Shown here: in pieces, positions 45,305-54,230 of the stretch | Position numbering within the stretch: the first letter of the stretch is position 1 | Layout of the letters: every line of letters begins with the position of its first letter | Assembly: GCF_011044495.1 (NCBI RefSeq) | Contig: NZ_CP049143.1 | Location: 4,464,001-4,528,000 of the forward strand | Direction of reading: 5' to 3' | Source of the DNA: Roseimicrobium sp. ORNL1 | GTDB taxonomy: Bacteria; Verrucomicrobiota; Verrucomicrobiia; Verrucomicrobiales; Verrucomicrobiaceae | DNA: 64,000 nt | Made by a program: the position numbers and the translations under genes | The notes under the pieces: generated by a model | The model's database searches: none | Seen by the model: only the letters and a program-made list of their open reading frames with translations | What the model was told of the DNA's origin: nothing

Positions 45305-47488
45305 ATGAAGAAGCTTCATATTGATCTCGAAAACTGCTACGGCATCAAAAAGTTGAAGGCCGACTTTGATTTCTCGGCAAACGGCAGAGTTTTCACCATC
45401 TATGCTCCAAACGGTGTGATGAAAACATCACTCGCCAACACCTTTGGAGACCTTGCGAAAGGCGAACAATCGTCAGACCGTATCTGGCCACAAAAAGCCA
45501 CGAAAAGGATTATCACTGATGAAACCGGCGCCGAACTACCGAAGGAGGCCGTATTTGTCATTGAACCATACAATGAAGCTTACAGGTCCGATCGCTTGTC
45601 CACATTGCTCGTCAATGAGACCCTTCGGAGGAGATACCTCGAGGTTCACGCGATCATCGATGAGAAAACTGAATTGTTAGTCGATGCGCTCAAACCAAGA
45701 ACTGGCCTCAAAAGCTCCATTAAGGAGAGCCTCGCTGTTTCAATCACTCATGATCGCAACGACTTCTTCCGCGCACTCGTACGAATCAAAGAGGAAGTTC
45801 TTGAGGGCACCGATTCAACTCTCGGCGATGTAGTTTATTCAGACATCTTCAATCCCAAGGTCGAAGCAATTCTCAACGATCCTGAGTTCCGCAACTCAGT
45901 TGAAAACTACGTTAAAAAGTATGACGAACTTTTGACGAGATCGACCTTTTTCAGAAAGGGCGTCTTTACCCACAACAACGCTGCCGACGTCGCGAAGGCT
46001 TTGAGTGCCAACGGCTTTTTCAAGGCAGATCACTCCGTATACTTACGCGTTGACGGGGAAAAGAAAGAAGTAAGCACTCTTACGGAGCTCGAAAAAGCCA
46101 TTCAGTCTGAAAAAGATAGAATTCTTACCGACGAAAAGCTTAAGAACGCCTTCGAGAAAATTGACAAACAGCTCACCAAGAATGTTGAACTCAAGAAGTT
46201 CAGAGCATGCTTGGAGCAGCATCCGGCAATAGTAGCGGAACTCTCAAATCCAGAGAGGTTAAAACAGAAGCTCTGGGTCGCATATCTCATCAAAGCCAAA
46301 GAACAGTTTGAAGAAGTGCTTCGCGTTTACAATGAGGGAAAGGCAAAAATCGCAGAAATTGTGGAGGAGGCTGGCAATGAAAGAACTCGCTGGGCACAAG
46401 TCATTCATATTTTTAACGAGCGGTTTTCAGTTCCCTTTGTCGTGCGAATGGACAATCAGGTTGATGTCATTTTAAAAAGTGTTGCACCAGTTATCTCATT
46501 TGATTTTTTAGATGACTCTGACGACAGGGACTCTGAATCCGTTGGCGTTGAAGAAGGCGTCCTTCGGCAGGTGCTGAGCAATGGCGAGAAACGAGCCTTA
46601 TATCTACTCAACATCATTTTCGAAGTTGAAGCTCGAAGAACCTCTGGGCAAGAAACCCTATTCATTGTTGATGATATAGCGGATTCATTCGATTATAAGA
46701 ACAAGTACGCAATTGTAGAGTATCTCAAAGAGGTGAGCGAAGACGCCAATTTCTCCCAACTCATCTTTAGCCACAATTTCGATTTCTACCGCACAGTCTC
46801 CGGAAGGCTTGCATTGAAGCGCAATAGCCGCATGCTAGCAAGCAAAGCAAATGGCGGCGTGGAGCTGCAGGCTGAAAAATATCAGAAATCGCCATTTGCC
46901 CATTGGCGACAGAATCTCGACAAAAATGATTCAATGCTGATTGCCGCAATCCCCTTTCTCAGGAATTTGGCTGAATATTCGGGCGACGACCCGAACTTCG
47001 ACACGTTGACATCCTTGCTCCACCTCAAAAGTGATACTCAGGCGATAACCAAGTCTACGCTGGAGGGTATAGTTAAGAATATTCTCAAAGACTGTAGCAC
47101 GCTACAACTGCTACCGCCAAACAAACCCATTCTGGAGCTAATACATGATGTCGCAGATATACTTTCCAACGATCCAAACGAAGTTCCCCAGCTAGAAGAC
47201 AAGGTTGTACTATCAATGGCAATTCGGCTGAAGGCTGAAGAGTTCATGATTAGAAAAATCAATGATCCCATTTTTGTCCAGGCCATTACAGCCAACCAAA
47301 CCATCGCACTCATCAAGCGATTCAAGAACAACTTTCCAACTGAGCGTGACAATATTCAGCTCGTTGAGCAGGTGAACTTGATGACACCCGAGAACATTCA
47401 CCTCAACTCGTTCATGTACGAGCCCATCCTCGATTTGTCTGCCGGTCATTTGAAGAAGCTATACGGAAAAGTTAAGGCGATGAATTGA
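45305..47488 (+). CDS. Solitary ABC/SMC-like ATPase of the AAA_13 / RloC-like type, candidate phage-defence gene
   Basis: 727 residues. A variant Walker A, APNGVMKTS (residues 34-42), has Met where Gly precedes the Lys. A helical, charged region at about 110-400 probably forms a coiled coil (YLIKAKEQFEEVLRVYNEGK). The ABC-type signature LSNGEKRALYLL is near 424, Walker B LFIVDDIADSFD near 452 (D-D in place of D-E) and an H-loop-like FSHNFDFYR near 489. The last 230 residues, ending LMTPENIHLNSFMYEPILDL, are unassigned and may hold the effector. G+C is lower than around it: three 60-base lines counted gave 28, 33 and 27 G/C. No partner gene is adjacent. Confidence 0.7.
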   Translation: MKKLHIDLENCYGIKKLKADFDFSANGRVFTIYAPNGVMKTSLANTFGDLAKGEQSSDRIWPQKATKRIITDETGAELPKEAVFVIEPYNEAYRSDRLSTLLVNETLRRRYLEVHAIIDEKTELLVDALKPRTGLKSSIKESLAVSITHDRNDFFRALVRIKEEVLEGTDSTLGDVVYSDIFNPKVEAILNDPEFRNSVENYVKKYDELLTRSTFFRKGVFTHNNAADVAKALSANGFFKADHSVYLRVDGEKKEVSTLTELEKAIQSEKDRILTDEKLKNAFEKIDKQLTKNVELKKFRACLEQHPAIVAELSNPERLKQKLWVAYLIKAKEQFEEVLRVYNEGKAKIAEIVEEAGNERTRWAQVIHIFNERFSVPFVVRMDNQVDVILKSVAPVISFDFLDDSDDRDSESVGVEEGVLRQVLSNGEKRALYLLNIIFEVEARRTSGQETLFIVDDIADSFDYKNKYAIVEYLKEVSEDANFSQLIFSHNFDFYRTVSGRLALKRNSRMLASKANGGVELQAEKYQKSPFAHWRQNLDKNDSMLIAAIPFLRNLAEYSGDDPNFDTLTSLLHLKSDTQAITKSTLEGIVKNILKDCSTLQLLPPNKPILELIHDVADILSNDPNEVPQLEDKVVLSMAIRLKAEEFMIRKINDPIFVQAITANQTIALIKRFKNNFPTERDNIQLVEQVNLMTPENIHLNSFMYEPILDLSAGHLKKLYGKVKAMN

Positions 47489-47534
47489 TGCTCCCAGGAC
47501 GTGGCGGTGTGCTGCAAGGCAAACTACTCCGCCT

Positions 47535-47635
47535 ACGCCGAAGGCGTTGCACATCGTCCAGCCCAGGGTAAGCACGCGAAGCGGGCGCCACCCTGGGTTT
47601 GGTGGAGAAATCTATTGAACTCTGAAAGAGTTCCA
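47535..47635 (+). repeat. REP-type unit, upstream of the transposase
   Basis: Starts ACGCCGAAGGCGTTGCACAT, continues with CCAGCCCAGGGT, a small AAGCACGCGAAGCGGGCG hairpin, CCACCCTGGG and ends TTGAACTCTGAAAGAGTTCC. It ends 17 bases before the transposase ATG and is inverted relative to the unit at 48162. Same family as 12413-12669. Confidence 0.85.
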
Positions 47636-47652
47636 CAAAGAGTCGGCTCACA

Positions 47653-48108
47653 ATGTCCCAATCCATCAGCCGCGATTTCCAGCATTTCGTGTTCTCCACG
47701 AAGGAGCGTGCCACCTTCCTCACGGATGCCTCGTTCCGGCACGAGACGCATGCGTACATGGCCGGAGCGTGTGAGAACATGGAGTCACCGCCGGTGGTCA
47801 TCGGCGGGGTGGCGGATCATGTGCATGTGTTTTGCCGGTTGTCCAAGAACCTGTCCCAAGCGGCGTTCGTGCGGGATTTGAAACGCGAGACCACCAAGTG
47901 GATCAAGACCACCAACCGGAGCCTCCGGGATTTCCGGTGGCAGGCGGGTTATGGGGCGTTTTCCGTAAGCCCGTCGCATATCGATGCGCTTGCCAAATAC
48001 ATCCGGAATCAGGAGGAGCATCACCGGAAGGTCGGATTCCAGGACGAGTTCCGCCGATTGTGCAAAAAGTACGGCGCGGAGTTGGATGAGAGGTACGCGT
48101 GGGATTGA
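47653..48108 (+). CDS. REP-associated tyrosine transposase (Y1_Tnp, IS200-like)
   Basis: 151 residues. The HUH metal motif is in VADHVHVFCRL (H-x-H near residue 57), and the catalytic Tyr is in KYIRNQEEHH near residue 116. HFVFSTKERATFL at the start and GYGAFSVSPSHIDALAKYI are typical of RAYT/IS200-like proteins. There is no TnpB partner and no IS605 ends; the gene is instead bracketed by inverted REP-type units at 47535 and 48162, the hallmark of a domesticated RAYT that nicks and mobilises REP sequences. Confidence 0.85.
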   Translation: MSQSISRDFQHFVFSTKERATFLTDASFRHETHAYMAGACENMESPPVVIGGVADHVHVFCRLSKNLSQAAFVRDLKRETTKWIKTTNRSLRDFRWQAGYGAFSVSPSHIDALAKYIRNQEEHHRKVGFQDEFRRLCKKYGAELDERYAWD

Positions 48109-48161
48109 TGCGGGTGGACGCCCGGGAAAGCAACGCAACGATGCCAGTCAATGGCAGCCGT

Positions 48162-48266
48162 TTGTGGAACACCTACGGCGTTCAAGTTTCATTATCAGCT
48201 ACCCAAGGTGGCGCTTGCTCCGCAAGCTGACCTTGGGCTGGACAATGTGCAACGCCTTCGGCGTAG
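48162..48266 (-). repeat. REP-type unit, downstream of the transposase (inverted)
   Basis: Reverse complement of the 47535 unit: GTGGAACACCTACGGCGTTC at the left, ACCCAAGGTGGCGCTTGCTC, CGCAAGCTGACCTTGGGC, then GACAATGTGCAACGCCTTCG + GCGT. With the upstream unit it places the transposase between inverted repeats. Confidence 0.85.
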
Positions 48267-48440
48267 GAGCTTCCTTTGGTTATGATGCTGGGGAGATGGT
48301 GAATCAGGGATTCGGCCACGGTTCGCGCTGAGGGCAGCGTGAGCCACTTTGGCAAAGCCTCGTCTCTCCCGCCAAGACCCATCGCCATCTTCACAACAGT
48401 ATTACCAGCTCAAACCGTACGACACCCCCGTATCGAAGCT

Positions 48441-48545
48441 CCTACACCGAAGGTGTTGAACATTGTCCAGCCTGGGGTCAGTCCGCGAAGCGGACGCCAC
48501 CCCAGGTGGTTGCGGAAGAAGCTTGAACGCCGAAGGTGTTCCACA
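48441..48545 (+). repeat. REP-type unit, third copy at the transposase locus
   Basis: CCTACACCGAAGGTGTTGAA at the left, CATTGTCCAGCCTGGGGTCA, hairpin GTCCGCGAAGCGGAC, GCCACCCCAGG and a tail GCTTGAACGCCGAAGGTGTT + CCACA. GAAGCTCCTACACC here pairs with GGCGTAGGAGCTTC at the end of the 48162 unit, forming a larger palindrome. The remainder of the 48109-48616 gap has no gene. Confidence 0.82.
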
Positions 48546-48616
48546 AAATCGTAACCGTCACGCTGCGAGATGACATTTGCCAAAAGCACCGCCACGCCAC
48601 GTGGTCCTTTGTTCCC

Positions 48617-49459
48617 TCACGGCACTACGTCCTTCGCGTTGCCCTGCACGCCCAACACCTCACTCGGCACGTCCGTGCACAAAATGTTCGCGCCCATCAT
48701 CACAGCCAAATCCGCGTCGGCTTTGCTTTTGATAGGCCAGAGGGAGACTTGAAGGCCGGCGTCTTTGACTTCGCGGGCCATCTTTCGTGAGGTGGCGTCG
48801 AGGGAGACGGAGAGGCGGCCGCTGCCGATGGCTTTGGCTTCGGCGATGAGTTCGGGTGTGGGGAAGGTGCTGGTGAGGAGACCGGTGAGGACGTCGGGCT
48901 GGAGGCGCTTCATGGTGGTGAGGGAGCGCTTGTCGAAGGAGGTGAAGTGGTAGGTGCCGGCTGGGAGGAGCTTGCGCGTGGCTTCATCCACGAGGCGGCA
49001 GTAGATGGCGAGGCGGTCTTCGGTGTAGACCTTTTCCTCCTTGGTCTTCAACTCGAGGAGGAGCAGGACCTCGGGCTTGTCCTTGAAGTAGGTGAAGAGG
49101 TCGGTGACTGAGGGCACGGGGACGCCGCTGCGGGTGGTGCGCAGGGCCTGGATCTCGGCGAGGGTGAGGTCTTCGATTTTGCCTTTGCCGTTCGTGGTGC
49201 GGGCGGTGTCGGCGTCGTGCATGAGGACGAGGTGGTTGTCCTTGGTGAGGCGGATGTCCACCTCGAAGCCGCGGATACCTTTGTCGTAGCTGTGCTTGCA
49301 GCCTTCGACGGTGTTTTCATCGAACTCGAATCCTGCACCGCGATGGGCGATGACGCGGACGCCCTGGTAGAGGCCGGTGGTGGGAACGGGCTCGGAGGCG
49401 CGGGCCGTGAGGTGGCTGGCTGCCAGGGTGAGGAGGGAGAGGAAGGCGAGGCGGAGCAT
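48617..49459 (-). CDS. Exported glycerophosphodiester phosphodiesterase
   Basis: 280 residues. Signal peptide MLRLAFLSLLTLAASHLTAR-ASE. GDPD catalytic motifs: VIAHRGAGFEFDENT with the His and Glu, GFEVDIRLTKDNHLVLMHDA with the metal acids and second His, and LLLELKTKE. It hydrolyses glycerophosphodiesters to glycerol-3-phosphate and an alcohol, in the periplasm. TSFDKRSLTTMKRLQPDVLTG and SLWPIKSKADAD continue the TIM barrel. Confidence 0.9.
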   Translation of the reverse strand: MLRLAFLSLLTLAASHLTARASEPVPTTGLYQGVRVIAHRGAGFEFDENTVEGCKHSYDKGIRGFEVDIRLTKDNHLVLMHDADTARTTNGKGKIEDLTLAEIQALRTTRSGVPVPSVTDLFTYFKDKPEVLLLLELKTKEEKVYTEDRLAIYCRLVDEATRKLLPAGTYHFTSFDKRSLTTMKRLQPDVLTGLLTSTFPTPELIAEAKAIGSGRLSVSLDATSRKMAREVKDAGLQVSLWPIKSKADADLAVMMGANILCTDVPSEVLGVQGNAKDVVP

Positions 49460-49681
49460 GCGGGGAACGGAGGCGTGGAGCTTGGGGCGTGAGGCTTGAG
49501 ATGAATGCCTGAGAAGAACGTGGTGGGAGGTGGAGTTGAATCAGGGGAGTTGGGAGGATTTGGGGGAGACGGGATGGAGGGCCGGAGCCACGGCAGGCGG
49601 GGCGGGCTGCATTGGATTCAACACAGAGACGCGGAGACGCAGAGGAACTTCGGAGACTGAGGTGAACGGAGCGAGTGGTAC

Positions 49682-49842
49682 CCAAGGAGCGGCGACTTCA
49701 GTCGCCGTTTGGGGTATTGGGTTTTGGGCTGGGCACGTTTTAGGACGGTGCCAGCGGATGTGCGCGCATAAAGCTCCAAGCTCCAAGCTCCAAGCTCCAA
49801 GCTCCAAGCTCCCAATCAGCGACTGAAGTCGCCGCTCCTTGG
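49682..49842. repeat. Inverted-repeat element, family G, with AAGCTCC tandem array
   Basis: CCAAGGAGCGGCGACTTCAG + TCGC (49682-49705) pairs perfectly with GCGACTGAAGTCGCCGCTCC + TTGG (49819-49842). Just inside the right arm, 49771-49812 holds six exact copies of the heptamer AAGCTCC. The arms also contain a self-palindrome GCGACTTCAGTCGC. The surrounding 49460-49986 gap shows no gene; a degenerate GAGACGCGGAGACGCAGAGG stretch sits at about 49626-49645. Confidence 0.85.
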
Positions 49843-49986
49843 TGAATGCGGCGCGATGCGCTGGAGGGCGCTACGTCAGGAGACGTGCGTGCGTGAAAGG
49901 CTTCTGGAGAAGCCTTCTACGTTGTGTTCCTGCTGCTTAGCTGCTTTGCGTTTGACCCTCTATAGGTCACGAAAGCGTTCCCTGCC

Positions 49987-51891
49987 TTACGGCACGGTCA
50001 TGCCGTTGCCGACGACGCCGCCTCCGAGCTTGCCTACCTGGCGGGTGATGCCGTCGCGGGCGAATTCGCTGGGGGGATATTGGGTGCGGGCTTTCAGATA
50101 CCACGCAAGGGCGGAGCCGGTTTGCTGGCGGTCTTCGTGCTGCTTGGCCTTTTGCAGAGCGCCTACGAAATCGGTAGCCTTCACGCTGAAGTCGGAGCGG
50201 AGGCGGGCGACTTCGGGATCTTCGGGGAATTCCAGATAGGCCTTCTCAATCGACTCCCACGCACCGGCGATGTCACCGCCCTGCGAGCGGCTGGTGGCGC
50301 CGGCGATGATGAGGTTCACCTTATTCATGTCCACGAGCACCTTCTTGAGCGACTCCTGGCGCGCCGGATCGTCCATCACGGCGGCGAGGTAGCGGCCCTG
50401 GTCGTTGTAGATCTGGCGGTAGTTGCGCTGGCTGAGCAGGCGGTCGAGGTCGAGCGCGGCCTGCGTTTTCACGTCGGCGTTGTTGCCGATCATGTTGGTG
50501 AATTCCTTCAACTTCGGATTGGTGGGCCAGATGGTGGCGGCCTGGGTGAGGGCATCCGTGCTGCCCTTCTGATCTCCCTGCATGGCGGCGACCTTGGCCT
50601 TGTTCAGGTGCATGTCGCTCACGGTCTTGGCGGTCTCGATGGCAGCGGTGGGCTTGCTGTAGTCGAAGTCCTTCGCGAGCGCGCGCATCTTCGTGACAAG
50701 CGTCTCCGCGAGCGTGTAGTCCTTCATCTCCATGGCGGAGACGAGCTGGTTCCCGTCGCGGGTGAAGTCGAGGACCTTCATCTTCCTTTCGATGGGCACA
50801 CGGCGCACACGGGGAAGATACTCTCCTACCATAAAGGCCTCTGAAATGCGCTGGGAGGCGCTGGCCATATCGCCACGCTCCACGAGATAATCGAAGGCCT
50901 GCACCGCCTCATCCACATCGCGGATAGCTTCGTTCGCAAACGAGTCGAGCGCACTGATGGTGGGCGAGGTGCCGAGGCTGGAGGCAAACATCTTCTCCGC
51001 ATCCGAACCTTCCTTGAGATTCAAGATGCCGGAGGGGTCCGCAAAGATGTGGCGGTAGAAGCGGCAGGCGAGCACGACATGCTCGAAGCGGCGCTGGATG
51101 GCGAACTGGATGATGATGGCCTGGAACTCCGCCTTGGCCGTGACCTGAGCGGTGGCCATGGAGAGCTCGGCAGCCTTCATCTTGGCCTCGAGCTCGATGA
51201 TGTCCTTTGTGTACTGGGCCACATCGCCGAGTTGCGAGGCGGCCTGCTGCGGCGTGTTCTGCTGTTGGCCGCCACGGTTATTCCCGCCGGGCGCAGGGCG
51301 CTGGGCGGACATGGGGTCGGTGGTGTGCTTGCCGAAGAAGTGACGGTTGCTCCGCTGGCGGGCCATTTCCGTGGTGGTGGCGCGGAGACTGGCCACGTTC
51401 TTCTGCGAGAGCCAGACTCCGTAGATGGCATTCGCGAGGGTATCGCAAAGCTTGGCATCAATCTTGTGCTGGGCAGCGATGGGCAGGAGCGCGACCGCGC
51501 CGGGCAGGCTGGGATTTCCCCCGTTGTGAGTGGGCGCGAGCAGCGCGGTGATTTCATCGAGCACCTTCCGATACTCCTCATCTTCCGGTGTATCTGCCGT
51601 GGGCGAGGCGAGGTATTTCTCCAGGCGCGCGCGGAACATGCGGTTGTTCGTCACGTTCCACATCTTGCCGTCCCAGGCCACGGTCTCATTCCCCACATCC
51701 ATGAAGGGGAGCGTCGTGCCGAGCATGGGGTTCTGCTGGGAGGATTGTGAAGACTGCGTGGGTGGCGGGCTGCTGGCCGGCTGGCTCGCGGGCGCGCCAC
51801 CACCTCCTCCGCTGGGCAGCATCTGGGCATGCGAGAGCGCCAGGGGGGAAAGGAAGCACGCGGCGGGAAGCAGAAGCAGCTTGGTCTTCAT
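49987..51891 (-). CDS. Large exported protein of unknown function with helical-repeat C-terminus
   Basis: 634 residues. Signal peptide MKTKLLLLPAACFLSPLALS-HAQ, then a Gly/Ser/Pro/Gln-rich linker (LPSGGGGGAPASQPASSPPP). The bulk is alpha-helical, with AHQKID... and a C-terminal half that looks like TPR-type helical repeats: AEFQAIIIQFAIQRRFEHVV, ALTQAATIWPTNPKLKEF, GAWESIEKAYLEFPEDPEVA, GSALAWYLKARTQYPPSEFA. No catalytic motif. It could be a periplasmic scaffold. Divergent from the FAD-oxidoreductase gene. Confidence 0.65.
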   Translation of the reverse strand: MKTKLLLLPAACFLSPLALSHAQMLPSGGGGGAPASQPASSPPPTQSSQSSQQNPMLGTTLPFMDVGNETVAWDGKMWNVTNNRMFRARLEKYLASPTADTPEDEEYRKVLDEITALLAPTHNGGNPSLPGAVALLPIAAQHKIDAKLCDTLANAIYGVWLSQKNVASLRATTTEMARQRSNRHFFGKHTTDPMSAQRPAPGGNNRGGQQQNTPQQAASQLGDVAQYTKDIIELEAKMKAAELSMATAQVTAKAEFQAIIIQFAIQRRFEHVVLACRFYRHIFADPSGILNLKEGSDAEKMFASSLGTSPTISALDSFANEAIRDVDEAVQAFDYLVERGDMASASQRISEAFMVGEYLPRVRRVPIERKMKVLDFTRDGNQLVSAMEMKDYTLAETLVTKMRALAKDFDYSKPTAAIETAKTVSDMHLNKAKVAAMQGDQKGSTDALTQAATIWPTNPKLKEFTNMIGNNADVKTQAALDLDRLLSQRNYRQIYNDQGRYLAAVMDDPARQESLKKVLVDMNKVNLIIAGATSRSQGGDIAGAWESIEKAYLEFPEDPEVARLRSDFSVKATDFVGALQKAKQHEDRQQTGSALAWYLKARTQYPPSEFARDGITRQVGKLGGGVVGNGMTVP

Positions 51892-52087
51892 TAGAAAAAA
51901 GCATAATCGCTGACCCACAATTGACAAGAAAGGGATGAGACACCGCGAAAATAGCCCGAGCCCAAAAGCCGCCTCTGTCGAATCTCCGTCCAACCCACGC
52001 CGCGAGGGACTACATTCAAAAGAAAGCCAAGGCACCTCACCGTCTGCCTTCCCTGGCACGCCTCATCCTCTCTTCCTTTTTCATTCC

Positions 52088-53587
52088 ATGCCATCCCCCA
52101 ACGCTTCCTCGTCCTCCTCAGATGCTGAGTCTCATCCGGGCCAGGGTCAGGGTCGTCGCCACTTCCTGCGCGCCGCACTGACCGGAGCCGGGGCGCTCTC
52201 CGCAGCGCCGTGGCTCGCCGGAGCAGAAGTCTCCCCTTCCCCTGCTGCCGTGAAGGCTGGCATCTTCGCGGAGCCAGCGCAAGAGTTGCCGATGGTGGAG
52301 GAGGCGGACGTGATTGTGTGCGGAGCGGGACCGGCGGGTATTGCCGCTGCCCTTGCCGCCGCGCGGTCCGGCGCCAAGACGCACCTCTTTGAAGTGCACG
52401 GCTGCCTGGGTGGGGTGTGGACCGCGGGACTGCTGACATACATCTTCGACTTCAACAAGCCGGGCATCACGAAGGAGATCATCCAGCGTCTGGACGAGCG
52501 CGATGCACGCCGGAGCAAGCTGCCGGACCAGTTCGTCTATGAGCCGGAGGAAATGAAGGTGCTGCTGGAGGAGATGTGCGTGGAAGCGGGGGTGAAGTTC
52601 CACCTGCACACACGCCTCGCTGCGGCGTACCGGGACGGGCGGAAACTCACCACCGTGGTCACCGAGTCCAAGTCAGGCCGCCAGGCATGGCGCGCTCCGG
52701 TATTCATCGACTGCACCGGCGACGGTGACTTGGGCGCGATGGCGAAATGCGGATGGGACATCGGCCAGGGCGGCGCGGAGTGTCCGTGTCAGCCGATGAC
52801 GCTGAACACGCTTGCCATGGTGCGCGATGCCTCGGCGCTGAAGCAGTTCATCTCCTTCTACGAGGTGACGCCGGAGAATCGGAAGGGCATGTGGGATTGG
52901 CATCACCAGGCGACGGAGGCCTTCAAGAACGAAATCACCCGCGCCGGCTTCAAGCCATCCTATGGCATGCCCACGCTCTTCCAGGTGCGGGAGAATCTGG
53001 TGATGGTGATGATCAATCACGAGTACGGTATCAAGGCCTTCGATGCCCCCGCCATCACGGAAGCGACGGTGCGCGCGAGGGCGGAGGTCTTCGCCGTGGT
53101 GCGTGGCCTGCGGAAGCTCGGCGGCCCCTGGGAGGGCATGCAGGTGGTGGCGACGCCGGAGCAGATTGGCGTGCGAGATGGACGGCGCATTCATGGACGA
53201 TACACGGTGAATCGCGATGACCTGGCCAAGGGCGCACGCCATGAGGACGCGGTGACGCGAGCCACCTTCGGCGTGGATATCCATGCGCTGGACAAGGAGG
53301 CGAATGACGAGAAGGCCATCACGCATGCGGACTTCAAGTTCCACGCGTATGACATTCCCCTGCGCGCCCTGATTGCGAAGGATGTGGATGGACTGCTGAT
53401 GGCCGGGCGCTGCATCAGTGGCGACTTCGTGGCACACGCCAGTTACCGTGTTACGGGCAACTCCGTGGCCATGGGTGAGGCCGCTGGTGTCACGGCTGCC
53501 ATCGCCGCCCGCACGAAGCGCATGCCTCACGAGGTGGCCTGGAGCGAAGTCAGCAGTGCGCTCGCAGCCACGCAGAAGAAAGCGTGA
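52088..53587 (+). CDS. Tat-exported FAD-dependent oxidoreductase
   Basis: 499 residues. The N-terminus carries a Tat-type signal: GRRHFLRAALTGAGALSAAP. The FAD-binding fold starts at residue 70 with ADVIVCGAGPAGIAAALAAA and ends with VDGLLMAGRCISGDFVAHAS, as in the FAD_oxidored (PF12831-like) proteins common in Planctomycetes and Verrucomicrobia. FHLHTRLAAAYRDG and FIDCTGDGDLGAMAKCG fit the same family. Probably oxidises a sugar or related alcohol in the periplasm; substrate unknown. Start follows TTTTTCATTCC. Confidence 0.82.
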   Translation: MPSPNASSSSSDAESHPGQGQGRRHFLRAALTGAGALSAAPWLAGAEVSPSPAAVKAGIFAEPAQELPMVEEADVIVCGAGPAGIAAALAAARSGAKTHLFEVHGCLGGVWTAGLLTYIFDFNKPGITKEIIQRLDERDARRSKLPDQFVYEPEEMKVLLEEMCVEAGVKFHLHTRLAAAYRDGRKLTTVVTESKSGRQAWRAPVFIDCTGDGDLGAMAKCGWDIGQGGAECPCQPMTLNTLAMVRDASALKQFISFYEVTPENRKGMWDWHHQATEAFKNEITRAGFKPSYGMPTLFQVRENLVMVMINHEYGIKAFDAPAITEATVRARAEVFAVVRGLRKLGGPWEGMQVVATPEQIGVRDGRRIHGRYTVNRDDLAKGARHEDAVTRATFGVDIHALDKEANDEKAITHADFKFHAYDIPLRALIAKDVDGLLMAGRCISGDFVAHASYRVTGNSVAMGEAAGVTAAIAARTKRMPHEVAWSEVSSALAATQKKA

Positions 53588-53623
53588 GCCGTTCCCACGC
53601 TATCGGTAGTCTGCCTCGGTGGA

Positions 53624-54040
53624 CTAGGCCTTGGTGAGGTCCACCACTTCCAGCACGCCGGTGCCGGACTGGACGGTCACCTTGAACTTGAACCGCTGCC
53701 CGCGCTGGATGTTGGTGCTGTTGAACTTCTCCGGCACCACCACACCCACAGCGGCGCGCTCCTTGCCGTCATCCAGGAGCACACTGAAGAGGCGGCCCTG
53801 GGTGGAGCGCCAGTTGTCCAGGCGGTCTTCGATGGTGCCCTCGATGCGGTAGGTGTTGTTGGAGAGGGCGTTGGAATTCTCCATGTACTCGCGCAGGTCC
53901 AGCTCCGAGGTATCCGCGAACCCTGTGCTGGCGCCCGTCCCCTGGAGCACCTTGAATCCGATGAACGCCAGCAGGCCGACACCGGCGAGAACTGCAACAA
54001 GATGGAGAGGCGTGAACTGGGATTTTGCGCGGCGGGCCAT
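53624..54040 (-). CDS. Membrane-anchored small protein, probable OB-fold
   Basis: 138 residues. One N-terminal membrane segment, LHLVAVLAGVGLLAFIGFKV, then a short linker and a beta-rich domain (TYRIEGTIEDRLDNWRSTQG; LFSVLLDDGKERAAVGVVVP; QRGQRFKFKVTVQSGTGVLE) with the alternation of an OB fold. No function can be named. Convergent with the upstream oxidoreductase gene. Confidence 0.55.
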   Translation of the reverse strand: MARRAKSQFTPLHLVAVLAGVGLLAFIGFKVLQGTGASTGFADTSELDLREYMENSNALSNNTYRIEGTIEDRLDNWRSTQGRLFSVLLDDGKERAAVGVVVPEKFNSTNIQRGQRFKFKVTVQSGTGVLEVVDLTKA

Positions 54041-54230
54041 GAAATGCGGGGGAGCGGAAATTCGTGATAACGAACATCAATTACAGGCAGGACACCGGGG
54101 GAAAGCAAGTGCCTTTCTAATCAGATGAAGGGAAAGTCGGAGCGCGGCATGCGGCGCTTCGAGTAAATGAACCGGTCCATGGGCGCCTTGCCTTGACACG
54201 GTGGTATCTGCATGCTGCCATCTGCGTCCC

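Noticed and set aside
47653-48108. Complete IS200/IS605 insertion sequence
   Set aside because: No TnpB, and the flanking repeats occur independently elsewhere (12413-12669), which fits a RAYT with REP units better than an insertion sequence.
49771-49812. AAGCTCC array as a CRISPR
   Set aside because: Repeats are 7 bases without spacers; no cas gene is present in the window.
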